DNA of 9,312 nt from Fimbriimonadales bacterium. GTDB lineage: Bacteria; Armatimonadota; Fimbriimonadia; Fimbriimonadales; GBS-DC. The DNA lies in the NCBI GenBank assembly GCA_026416065.1, contig JAOAFW010000389.1:1-9312 (forward strand), read 5' to 3'. Position 1 is the stretch's first letter. Every line of letters begins with the position of its first letter. Position numbers and translations under genes: made by a program. The notes under the pieces were generated by a model that did no database searches, had not been told where the DNA came from, and saw only the letters and a program-made list of their open reading frames with translations. This document shows positions 1 to 6,231 of this stretch, piece by piece.

Positions 1-177
1 GGCTTCGGCGGGGACGCCGACGATTGCGCCATTTGAAACGCTGATTGGTACAAGTTGCTCAGAAGTTAAGCATCTTGGCAGGAATCGAACCGATATTGAA
101 AAACCAAAAAGGCAGTCGGGTAAGGAAACAGTGAATAATCCTGAACTGTTTCCCAAACGCCGAGCAGGAGGTAAACG
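1..177. other. Non-coding region upstream of the thioredoxin-like gene
   Basis: No convincing gene is seen in this stretch. Two of the forward frames close quickly, with TGA at 34-36 and at 42-44. The third stays open to 275 but has no start codon and an unlikely composition. If an upstream gene ends here, only a few codons of it are present. Bases 91-110 are unusually A-rich. The only clear signal is the Shine-Dalgarno sequence AGGAGGT at 166-172, five bases before the ATG at 178. AATAAT at 134-139 could be a -10 box for the next gene, but no -35 box matches it, so no promoter is called. Confidence 0.5.
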
Positions 178-1977
178 ATGCAAAGAGGACTGGGAATTGT
201 TGGATTGCTGTGTGTGTTCATGTGCTGCGCTGTTGCTCAAGACGCTGCTGTGCAGTCTCACGAGAAACCTTTGCTGACCGTGCAGGTGGTTGACGAGCGA
301 AACAACCCGATAGCAGGAGCGACAGTGGGCTTGCTGGGAGTCATTCGCCGTGAGAATCGTGTGGATACTTGGCCAATAACGGACGATCCCTGGCTGTCGT
401 CCGATGCAACGGGAAAGGCATCTTTCGCCCCAAGTAAGAATCTCTCTGACGAAGAGCTGCAAGAGTTCCAAGAATGGATGGTCATCGTCAGCGCGCCGGG
501 CTATCTGCCAGTACGGGAGATTATCCGCAGACCCGAAAGTGGCTCCACGCACATCGCGCGCTTGAAACAGGGACGCCCACTGGAAATCATCCTGCGCAAC
601 GAAACAGGGAAGGCAATGCCTGAGAAACCCAGCGTGGCGGTGTTCCAGGCAGACGAACCCAATATTGCCAACGATTACATGGAATGGACGCCCGCACGAG
701 ATAAAATGTCGCGCCTTCGTATCCATTCGCAATTCGGACTGGAGCATCGCGGAGAAGGGCGAGTGGTGTGCAGTGTCCCTGAAGAGCCACCGTCGTTATT
801 GCTCCTCGTCTATCATCCCGGGTTCCTGCGCGGGTACTGGACAGTTATCGACGCCGCGACAGTGAAACAAGGACGCGCGGAAGTTCGACTACCGCAAACA
901 TGCACGCTGCAGATTCAAGTGGATGTTTCGCAATCGCCCAAAGACTGGATTCCTGACTTCGATATTGACTTGAAGGCTCAGGTGCGTGTCGTTCGCGCAT
1001 CCGAAGCGGGTCGGGGTATCTCGCTTTACGATCCGATTGCCCAAATCCCTGCGGGGGAGCGCACGCAAATGACACTGGATGACCTCGCTCCTGGCGACTA
1101 TTGGGTGGGGTTCTCAGGTTTCCCCCCACGAGAGCTGCTGCGCGCGCCGAATCGGGAACTCTCGGGCTTTTTCTTCCAGGAAGATATGCGAGTAGAGGCG
1201 AAGCCTGACACGCCTGCTCAACTCTCACTGGTCTATACACATCCGAACCCGAAGAACTATCAGGGCGACCGCTCCGTGAGCCTTACAGTGCGCACGCCAC
1301 GCGGCGCGCCTGCCGCGAATCAGCCTTACGCGGTCTATGTAATGGAAAATGAGATGCGCCTCAGACTGGCTTCAGGAACCTTAGATGGCGAAGGACGCGC
1401 GACGATAACCCAGCTCAAACCGGATGTCGAGTATACGCTCATGATTGGCGAAGGCGAGCGGGCGACGGAGCAACCACTCCAGATTACTGACGCCGAATCC
1501 AACGCTTCATTGGTGGTTATGCTCCCACCGTATGAAGGCGACCCCGCACCCGACACGCCGCTTTACACGCTGAACGAGAAATCGCAGAAGTCACTCAGCG
1601 CGTACCGCGGCAAATGGCTCTATGTGGACTTCTGGGCGACCTGGTGTGGCCCCTGCCGAACCGCCTTGCAGGAACTTAAAGAGAAGCTCCCTGCCATTCG
1701 CGAACAGTGGAAAGATGACCTGATGCTGGTCACCATTAGCTTCGATCAATCCCCAGATGATGCGAAAGCCTTTCTGGAACGGCTGGGCTTGTGGGAAGCG
1801 GGCGTCCATCTGTGGGCTGGCGAGGATGCCATCGCAGGCGCGGCGTTTGGCGTTCAGTTCATCCCCACTGTGTTTATCATCGACCCGAATGGCGTCGTGG
1901 TGTGGCGCGGCTTCCCCCAAGATCTGAACTTGTCGGTCATCTGGGAGCAGGCACAGAGTCGCAAACCGTCGCCGTGA
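178..1977 (+). CDS. Exported TlpA-like thioredoxin-fold protein with N-terminal carboxypeptidase-regulatory-like domains
   Basis: This 599-residue protein is probably exported and acts in thiol-disulfide exchange outside the cytoplasm. Residues 1-20 form a signal peptide with a hydrophobic core and an AVA-Q cleavage site. Residues about 30-150 look like a carboxypeptidase-regulatory-like beta-sandwich (VVDERNNPIAGATV). A similar strand-rich stretch covers about 365-450 (SLTVRTPRGAPAANQPYAVY). The C-terminal 140 residues are a redoxin/TlpA domain with the active site WCGPC at 489-493 (cysteines 490 and 493) and the cis-proline motif FIPT with Pro563. TlpA/ResA-type domains usually reduce extracytoplasmic disulfides, for example in cytochrome c maturation or protein repair. 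The natural substrate cannot be read from the sequence. The start is supported by AGGAGGT at 166-172. A run of cysteines (C12, C16, C17) inside the signal peptide is odd but does not make a good lipobox. The gene stands alone: rpmB, 56 bases downstream, has its own promoter. Confidence 0.85.
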   Translation: MQRGLGIVGLLCVFMCCAVAQDAAVQSHEKPLLTVQVVDERNNPIAGATVGLLGVIRRENRVDTWPITDDPWLSSDATGKASFAPSKNLSDEELQEFQEWMVIVSAPGYLPVREIIRRPESGSTHIARLKQGRPLEIILRNETGKAMPEKPSVAVFQADEPNIANDYMEWTPARDKMSRLRIHSQFGLEHRGEGRVVCSVPEEPPSLLLLVYHPGFLRGYWTVIDAATVKQGRAEVRLPQTCTLQIQVDVSQSPKDWIPDFDIDLKAQVRVVRASEAGRGISLYDPIAQIPAGERTQMTLDDLAPGDYWVGFSGFPPRELLRAPNRELSGFFFQEDMRVEAKPDTPAQLSLVYTHPNPKNYQGDRSVSLTVRTPRGAPAANQPYAVYVMENEMRLRLASGTLDGEGRATITQLKPDVEYTLMIGEGERATEQPLQITDAESNASLVVMLPPYEGDPAPDTPLYTLNEKSQKSLSAYRGKWLYVDFWATWCGPCRTALQELKEKLPAIREQWKDDLMLVTISFDQSPDDAKAFLERLGLWEAGVHLWAGEDAIAGAAFGVQFIPTVFIIDPNGVVVWRGFPQDLNLSVIWEQAQSRKPSP

Positions 1978-2000
1978 ATCCTCTCGGCGCGTCTTGGTCG

Positions 2001-2028
2001 GGTATAATGCTTGTTCGCGATTAGGAGG
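2001..2028 (+). promoter_or_regulatory. Promoter -10 box and Shine-Dalgarno of rpmB
   Basis: A perfect TATAAT lies at 2003-2008, inside the recurring local motif GGTATAAT. No good -35 box is found at 16-18 bases upstream. Transcription from it would start near 2015, giving a leader of about 19 bases with AGGAGG at 2023-2028, five bases from the ATG. It therefore makes a normal leadered mRNA, unlike the three short-spaced promoters further down the window. Confidence 0.65.
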
Positions 2029-2033
2029 CAACG

Positions 2034-2258
2034 ATGGCACAGGTTTGCGAAATATGCTGCAAAGGTCCGATGTTCGGCAACAGCATCCAGCACAAGCACT
2101 CGGGGCAGTGGCGGTATCGCGCTCCGAAAACGAAGCGTCAGTGGTCGCCGAACCTGCAGACGGTGCGCGCCTATGTGAACGGCGGGAAGACCGTGCAGCG
2201 CATTCGGGTCTGCACGCGCTGTCTGAAGGCGGGCAAGGGGCTGCGCGCCGTCGGGTGA
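2034..2258 (+). CDS. rpmB: Large ribosomal subunit protein bL28
   Basis: This 74-residue protein is bL28, a structural protein of the 50S subunit. The family signature is plain: it begins MAQVCEICCKGPMFGNSIQH, followed by a basic stretch and WSPNLQTVRA. Two CxxC pairs, C5/C8 and C60/C63, match the zinc-binding form of bL28. Length is in the usual range for the family. An extra cysteine (C9) follows the first pair where glycine is common. The start is fixed by AGGAGG at 2023-2028. The stop TGA (2256-2258) overlaps the GTG start of murB, so the two are probably co-transcribed and translationally coupled. Pairing a ribosomal protein with a cell wall gene has no obvious functional logic beyond shared growth-rate control, which is inference. 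Confidence 0.96.
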   Translation: MAQVCEICCKGPMFGNSIQHKHSGQWRYRAPKTKRQWSPNLQTVRAYVNGGKTVQRIRVCTRCLKAGKGLRAVG

Positions 2259-3238
2259 ACTGGGACGCGCTGCTGGAACCTCTGTCGCGGCTCTGCATCG
2301 GTGTACCGCGCCGTGCGGAGCCGCTGCGTCGTCATACGACCCTGCGCGTGGGCGGTCCCGCCGCGCTCTTTTACAAAACGCGCGACCTCGACGAGTTCGC
2401 CCGAATCTCTATCTGGGCGCACACCAACGCCGTGCCCGTGTTCATCATGGGGCATGGCAGCAACATTCTGGTCAGCGACAAAGGCGTTCCCGCACTCGTC
2501 CTCTACAATGCCTGCCAGTGGATGGCGATTGGCGAGGAGACCTACGCCGAGACGGGCGTGTCGTTCCGTGACCTGTTTCTGAAGACGGCGCAAGCGGGGC
2601 TGAGCGGGCTGGAGTTCGCCGTGGGCATCCCGGGCACGCTCGGCGGCGCGCTGGTCTCGAACGCGGGGGCGTACCGCAGCAATATCGCCGATTTACTCAT
2701 CGAGCTGGATCTGGTCGCGGAGGGCGTGCGCATGCGGACTTCACCTGACTGGATGGAGTTCTCCTATCGCGACAGTCGCCTGCGTCGCCCGAACGCACCC
2801 CCAACCAGCCTGCTGGCTGTGCGGATGCGCCTCAAGCCTGACCACCGTCGCGATATTCTCAAGCGGGCGCGCGGCTTTCAGCTCCAGCGCATTCTCAAAC
2901 AGCCCCCTGAATCGTCGGCGGGCAGTTTTTTCAAAAATGTGTACGACCGCGCCCTGGCAGAGCAGCTGCCAAACCTGCCTGCGCCGATGCGTCAGGCGGG
3001 CGTCGTGCCCGCCGGCTACCTGATTGAGGCATGTGGGCTGAAAGGTTATACTGTCGGCGGCGCGTGCGTCTCACGCAAACACGCAAACTTTCTCATCAAT
3101 CGTGGCTGGGCTACCGCACGCGATTTCGACACGCTGGCACAGCACATTGAGCGCGTCGTGTACGAAACCTTCGGCGTGCGCTTAGAGCGCGAGGTGCTGC
3201 GCGTCGGGGATTGGGGGGACGCAGCGAATATGCCATAA
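2255..3238 (+). CDS. murB: UDP-N-acetylenolpyruvoylglucosamine reductase (MurB)
   Basis: MurB is the cytoplasmic FAD enzyme that uses NADPH to reduce UDP-GlcNAc-enolpyruvate to UDP-MurNAc in peptidoglycan synthesis. From the GTG at 2255 the protein has 327 residues, close to the usual length of about 300. FAD-binding motifs are GHGSNILVSD (66-75) and GLEFAVGIPGTLGGA (from 118) followed by SNAGAY. The likely catalytic residues are Arg172 in FSYRDSR, Ser224 in GSFFKNV and a glutamate in LEREVLRV (Glu311 or Glu313). The C-terminal SRKHANFLIN motif is typical. The motif pattern fits type II MurB. The same frame is open further upstream, but that part runs through rpmB in another frame, so the GTG overlapping the rpmB stop (GTGA) is preferred. 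No strong Shine-Dalgarno precedes it, which suits re-initiation after rpmB. The TAA stop (3236-3238) lies inside the -10 box of the next gene. Confidence 0.93.
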   Translation: MNWDALLEPLSRLCIGVPRRAEPLRRHTTLRVGGPAALFYKTRDLDEFARISIWAHTNAVPVFIMGHGSNILVSDKGVPALVLYNACQWMAIGEETYAETGVSFRDLFLKTAQAGLSGLEFAVGIPGTLGGALVSNAGAYRSNIADLLIELDLVAEGVRMRTSPDWMEFSYRDSRLRRPNAPPTSLLAVRMRLKPDHRRDILKRARGFQLQRILKQPPESSAGSFFKNVYDRALAEQLPNLPAPMRQAGVVPAGYLIEACGLKGYTVGGACVSRKHANFLINRGWATARDFDTLAQHIERVVYETFGVRLEREVLRVGDWGDAANMP

Positions 3239-3250
3239 TATTAGCGGGAG
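3211..3250 (+). promoter_or_regulatory. Candidate promoter and ribosome binding site of the lipoprotein gene
   Basis: TTGGGG at 3211-3216 is followed after 17 bases by CATAAT at 3234-3239. The latter is preceded by TG plus one base (3231-3233), an extended -10 arrangement. The murB stop TAA is embedded in the -10 box. A start near 3246 is expected. GGGAG at 3246-3250 is a modest Shine-Dalgarno six bases before the ATG at 3257, but it would sit at the very 5' end of the mRNA, so read-through from murB may also contribute. Confidence 0.45.
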
Positions 3251-3256
3251 ACCACG

Positions 3257-3667
3257 ATGCGCAACCTGTTAATGAGCTGCTTGGGGCTGTCGGTCGTTTT
3301 CGTGTTCACAGGCTGCCAGCGGCAGTCTTACACAGAGGAAGATGTACAGCGCGCCCTCTCGGAGCGTCAGGAACAAACCAAGATGGATATCCAGCGGGAG
3401 GTTCGTGCCGCGCCCCCGGTTGAAATTGAAAATCCGCCTTCGGGGAGCGTGCCCTCGCGAGGTGAGGGGACACCACCGAACCCGGGAGGCATTGAACTGC
3501 CCCCGCCGAACCGCTATGACGTGCCTCGTCCAACAGGGAATGACACCCCGGTTCAGTCGCCGCCTGCGGTCGGTGATGTGAAGCTTGACCCTCAGACCGG
3601 GCAATACGGAATCCACCCTCCCGGTGCGCCGGAAACCTACACCATTCCTTTGAATCAACAACAATAG
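3257..3667 (+). CDS. Small proline-rich lipoprotein of unknown function
   Basis: This 136-residue protein is a predicted lipoprotein. The first 19 residues are a short basic start (MRN) and a hydrophobic core, ending in the lipobox FTGC with the acylated cysteine at position 20. After it comes a charged, probably helical stretch (YTEEDVQRALSERQEQTK), then a low-complexity tail rich in Pro, Gly and Asn that should be disordered. The tail ends in a segment with PQTGQYGIHPPGAPETYTIP. I recognise no family. It sits between murB and a GspF-like gene, 29 bases before the latter, and could belong to the envelope or to a secretion/pilus apparatus, but that rests on position only. No cysteine other than C8 (in the signal) and C20 is present. 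Confidence 0.75.
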   Translation: MRNLLMSCLGLSVVFVFTGCQRQSYTEEDVQRALSERQEQTKMDIQREVRAAPPVEIENPPSGSVPSRGEGTPPNPGGIELPPPNRYDVPRPTGNDTPVQSPPAVGDVKLDPQTGQYGIHPPGAPETYTIPLNQQQ

Positions 3668-3680
3668 GGGCAATAGCATC

Positions 3681-3696
3681 GGTATAATTACCCGCG
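3681..3696 (+). promoter_or_regulatory. GGTATAAT -10 box set for a leaderless mRNA (gspF-like gene)
   Basis: TATAAT at 3683-3688 is separated from the ATG at 3697 by only eight bases (TACCCGCG), with no Shine-Dalgarno. RNA polymerase normally starts about 6-8 bases after the -10 box, so the transcript should begin at or within two bases of the ATG. No -35 box is visible at the usual distance. Confidence 0.6.
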
Positions 3697-4905
3697 ATGC
3701 CCATCTTTCGCTATGTCGCGCAGACGCCCGAAGGACGCGAGGTGCGGGGCACAGTGCAGGCAAGTACGCGCCTCGAGGCGACAGACGCTGTGCGTCAACA
3801 GGGCTACTGGCTGTTGGAACTGTACGCTGAGCCGGAGCCGACCGCGCCGCTGCGTACCGTAAACCAGAATGTCTGGCAGCCCCTGTTCGGCGGCGTGCCC
3901 TTGAAAACACTCGCCGTGTTTTTCCGCCAGTTCGCCACGATGCTGGCAGCAGGCGTGCCCATCTATCAGGCGCTGGAAACTTTGGGCAATCAGCGTGGGG
4001 GCAACGCGCGTCTGCGCCGCACGTTAAACGAGATACGCAACTCGATCCTGGCAGGCGAACGCCTCGCCGACGCCTTCGACAAGCACCCCGCGATGTTCTC
4101 GCCGATTATTCGCGCCATGATTCGCGTGGGCGAGACCAGTGGGTCGCTGGAGAGTATTTTGCGCCAGACCGCGAGCTACTTAGAAAATGAATTGGAACTC
4201 CGCCGCCTGATTAGCCGTGTCACGTTTTATCCCAAACTGGTGCTGTTCTTTGCGATTCTCATACCGGGGCTGATTCCCGCGTTGATTACGATGGTGGGGG
4301 CGCAGGGCGGCGCGCCTGTGAGTGAAACGCTGACCCGAATCGGGTGGACCTACGCCAAGATTCTGCTGGTGGTCTTCGGCATCTGGGCGGCGTTCCGCTT
4401 GGCAATGCAGGCGCAGGGTTTTCGGTATGCGTGGGGGTTGCTCACAGTGAGCTTACCGTGGATTGGGTTCACGGTGCGGCAGCTGGCGCTGGCGCGGTTC
4501 GCACGCGCGCTGAGTGCGCTGTACGGCGCGGGACTGCCCCTCTCGCAAGCCATACGCTACGCCGCCGACGCTACGGGCAACGAGTACCTGCGCAGCCGAA
4601 TCCAGCCCGCCGGCGCTAAAATGGAAGCCGGGCTGAGCATCACCGAGACCTTCGCCAGCACCGGCGTATTCCCTGCAATGGTGATGGATATGGTCGCCAC
4701 CGGCGAGAACACAGGCGAACTCGGATTCATGATGGACAAAGTCGCCGAGTATTACGAGGAGGAGGGCAAACTTCGCTCCCAGCAGGCGGGCTATATCCTG
4801 GGAGTGGCGGTCTATCTGGGCGTTGCGATTTACGTGGCGATGATTATCATCCAGTTCTACGCAGGCTATTTCAGCTCGATCTTCGGCGCAGCGGGACAGC
4901 CGTAG
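3697..4905 (+). CDS. Type II secretion/type IV pilus inner-membrane platform protein, GspF/PilC family
   Basis: This 402-residue protein belongs to the GspF/PilC family, the polytopic inner-membrane platform of type II secretion systems and type IV pili. It connects the assembly ATPase to the growing pseudopilus or pilus. Length and architecture match the family. A short N-terminal domain opens with MPIFRYVAQTPEGREVRG. Two repeated T2SSF domains follow: one from about 70 (VFFRQFATMLAAGVPIYQAL) and one from about 262 (FARALSALYGAGLPLSQAI). The IRVGETSG and MVATGENTGEL motifs end the matching parts of the two repeats. Membrane segments lie at about 181-201, 221-240 and 366-388. Whether it serves a pilus or a secretion system cannot be decided, because no ATPase, pilin or secretin gene is in the window. 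The start is set by the -10 box eight bases upstream. The next gene follows without a visible promoter, so the two probably share a transcript. Confidence 0.9.
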   Translation: MPIFRYVAQTPEGREVRGTVQASTRLEATDAVRQQGYWLLELYAEPEPTAPLRTVNQNVWQPLFGGVPLKTLAVFFRQFATMLAAGVPIYQALETLGNQRGGNARLRRTLNEIRNSILAGERLADAFDKHPAMFSPIIRAMIRVGETSGSLESILRQTASYLENELELRRLISRVTFYPKLVLFFAILIPGLIPALITMVGAQGGAPVSETLTRIGWTYAKILLVVFGIWAAFRLAMQAQGFRYAWGLLTVSLPWIGFTVRQLALARFARALSALYGAGLPLSQAIRYAADATGNEYLRSRIQPAGAKMEAGLSITETFASTGVFPAMVMDMVATGENTGELGFMMDKVAEYYEEEGKLRSQQAGYILGVAVYLGVAIYVAMIIIQFYAGYFSSIFGAAGQP

Positions 4906-4932
4906 CGTCTGCGTCCTGCTGATGAGTTCTCA

Positions 4933-4947
4933 TGGGCGAGCCGCCCA
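4933..4947 (+). repeat. 15-bp hairpin sequence, copy 1
   Basis: TGGGCGAGCCGCCCA is a perfect 6-bp inverted repeat around a 3-base loop. It lies 14 bases before the preferred start of the J-domain gene. An identical copy occurs at 5173-5187. It contains the alternative ATG at 4932. Chance in a GC-rich coding region is possible. Confidence 0.35.
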
Positions 4948-4961
4948 ACCACGAGAGAGTA

Positions 4962-6077
4962 ATGCAAAATCACTACGAGGTGCTGGGGCTATCGATGCAT
5001 GCGACGCAGGAAGCGATTCGGCGTCGCTATCGCGAGCTCGTGCGTCGCTACCATCCCGATGTGAACCCCTCGCCTCAGGCGAAAGAGAAGTTCCTCCAGA
5101 TTCAGGAGGCATATCAGGTGCTGTCCGACCCGGAGCGGCGCAGGCATTACGACGCGCTGTTGCGTCTCCAGCTGGGCGAGCCGCCCAGCGCGCGCTATAG
5201 CCAGCCGCGTTCTCAATCGTCGCGCCCGTCATCGGAAGAGGCGCCCCGTTCGCAGACGCGCAACGCGCCCCCTGACGAGTTGCGTCGAGTGATTATTCAG
5301 GCGGAGCGAGCGTTCCTGCAAGGTCGCCTGCAAGATGCACTCTACTGGGCGAAGCAAGCCACGCGCCTCGCCCCGCGCCATGCCAAAGGGCACGAGATTA
5401 TCGGCGATGTCTACCGCACTCAGGGGCACTACGAAGCCGCGCTGAACGCCTACACCTACGCCATCCAGTTAGACCCGCACAATCCCGACCTACAGCGGAA
5501 ACTGGACACGATGATTGAGCGCACCCGGTCTAAATCGGCGGCGACGCCCTCGCCCGTGATACGCAACTTGCCCGTGCTGAAGCTACCCGCAGAGTGGAAG
5601 CTTTACGCAGCGCAGTCGCTCGGCTGGGGCGCGGTGCTGTTTCTGATCACACTGGCGTACACGGTACCCGGCACACCCATGCTGATGGGCTGGAGCTGGA
5701 ACCTGCTGGTGTACTTGGGGCTGGCAGGCTTCCTAACGGGATTCTTGATGGCGGTCAGCCGCTGGGTCGCGCCGATTGTCGACGCCTTTCCGTGGCGTCG
5801 GGGCGGGGGACAGATTTCAGCAGGTGGCGTACTGGTGGGCGTGAGCGCGCTCTGCTTCCCGCTGGCGGTGTTGCTGTACACCCTGCTCGCGCTGACTCAA
5901 GGGGGCTTGAGCCGCTCTGTCGCGCGGGTGTTTAGCGTAGCCGGCATACTTACGCTGGGGTTCGCCTTGCTCTACCCTCACGATTGGCTTAATACCGCCC
6001 TGTTCGGGGGCAACCTGCTCTTTCTCGCGTTGATGAGCGGCTGGTACCTGGCGGACAATTTGCGCCTGACCCCTTGA
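4962..6077 (+). CDS. Membrane-anchored J-domain protein with TPR repeats
   Basis: This is a J-domain co-chaperone-like protein of 371 residues fixed to the membrane. The J domain fills residues 3-68, with helix I at HYEVLGLSMHATQEAI and the essential HPD at 31-33, the motif that stimulates the ATPase of DnaK/Hsp70. A Ser/Arg/Pro-rich linker covers about 77-107. Two TPR-like helix pairs follow at about 111-180 (ALYWAKQATRLAPRH, then GHYEAALNAYTYAIQLDP). The C-terminal 160 residues contain about five hydrophobic segments (about 216-236, 245-265, 289-310, 316-338 and 345-368). The zinc-finger and substrate-binding domains of true DnaJ are absent, so it probably recruits DnaK to a specific membrane client. 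The client is unknown; the GspF-like neighbour is a candidate by position only. An in-frame ATG at 4932 would add ten residues. The ATG at 4962 is preferred because the J domain then begins at once and GAGAG precedes it, but neither site is strong. The TGA stop lies inside the -35 box of the tRNA promoter. Confidence 0.82.
   Translation: MQNHYEVLGLSMHATQEAIRRRYRELVRRYHPDVNPSPQAKEKFLQIQEAYQVLSDPERRRHYDALLRLQLGEPPSARYSQPRSQSSRPSSEEAPRSQTRNAPPDELRRVIIQAERAFLQGRLQDALYWAKQATRLAPRHAKGHEIIGDVYRTQGHYEAALNAYTYAIQLDPHNPDLQRKLDTMIERTRSKSAATPSPVIRNLPVLKLPAEWKLYAAQSLGWGAVLFLITLAYTVPGTPMLMGWSWNLLVYLGLAGFLTGFLMAVSRWVAPIVDAFPWRRGGGQISAGGVLVGVSALCFPLAVLLYTLLALTQGGLSRSVARVFSVAGILTLGFALLYPHDWLNTALFGGNLLFLALMSGWYLADNLRLTP
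5171..5189 (+). repeat. Hairpin sequence, copy 2, inside the J-domain gene
   Basis: The 15-bp hairpin at 4933-4947 recurs here, now extended to a perfect 8-bp stem around the loop AGC. Both copies are in the same reading frame and both spell Gly-Glu-Pro-Pro, just past the end of the J domain in this case. Confidence 0.35.
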
Positions 6078-6104
6078 CAAGACCCTTTGCGCGCATGGTA
6101 TAAT
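6074..6104 (+). promoter_or_regulatory. Strong sigma-70-type promoter of the initiator tRNA gene
   Basis: A perfect TTGACA at 6074-6079 and a perfect TATAAT at 6099-6104 are separated by 19 bases, two more than ideal. The -10 is of the extended type (TGG before TATAAT, 6096-6098). A start near 6111 leaves about seven bases before the mature tRNA end. The -35 box overlaps the TGA stop (6075-6077) of the J-domain gene. This is the best consensus promoter in the window, as expected for a heavily used stable RNA. Confidence 0.8.
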
Positions 6105-6117
6105 CATGGTGCAACAT

Positions 6118-6194
<77 letters not shown>

Positions 6195-6214
6195 ACTTTT
6201 GATGCTCTCCAACA

Positions 6215-6231
6215 GGTACAATCCTCCCAGC
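6215..6231 (+). promoter_or_regulatory. GGTACAAT -10 box set for a leaderless mRNA (mfd-N-like gene)
   Basis: TACAAT at 6217-6222 lies nine bases before the ATG at 6232, and no Shine-Dalgarno lies between (the spacer CCTCCCAGC even resembles the anti-Shine-Dalgarno). It starts 22 bases after the CCA end of the tRNA, so the -35 position falls at the tRNA 3' end, where no consensus is seen. It decides the start of the next gene: TTG at 6199 and ATG at 6202 are upstream of the promoter. Confidence 0.55.

Noticed and set aside
59..90. AGAAGTTAAGC resembling a 5S rRNA loop, and GGAATCGAACC resembling a reverse-strand tRNA T arm
   Set aside because: Neither extends. The rest of 5S is absent, and the would-be T stem has mismatches with no anticodon arm or acceptor stem around it.
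1994..2254. Upstream in-frame extension of murB
   Set aside because: It would translate the rpmB promoter and all of rpmB out of frame, and the extra residues do not resemble MurB. The GTG at 2255 fits the family length.
1591..2298. Reverse-strand open frame of 235 codons
   Set aside because: It lies antisense to the thioredoxin domain, the rpmB promoter and rpmB itself. Its product is low-complexity Arg/Ser/Ala typical of an antisense shadow in GC-rich DNA.
2503..2510. TACAAT inside murB
   Set aside because: It lacks the GG prefix, lies within a conserved coding region, and has no start codon at a fitting distance.
3269..3910. Reverse-strand open frame of 213 codons
   Set aside because: It covers the lipoprotein, the gspF-like promoter and the start of gspF on the other strand. 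Its product is Arg-rich and has no family character.
6195..6216. Possible terminator after the tRNA (TTTT at 6197-6200)
   Set aside because: There is no hairpin in front of the short T run other than the tRNA itself.
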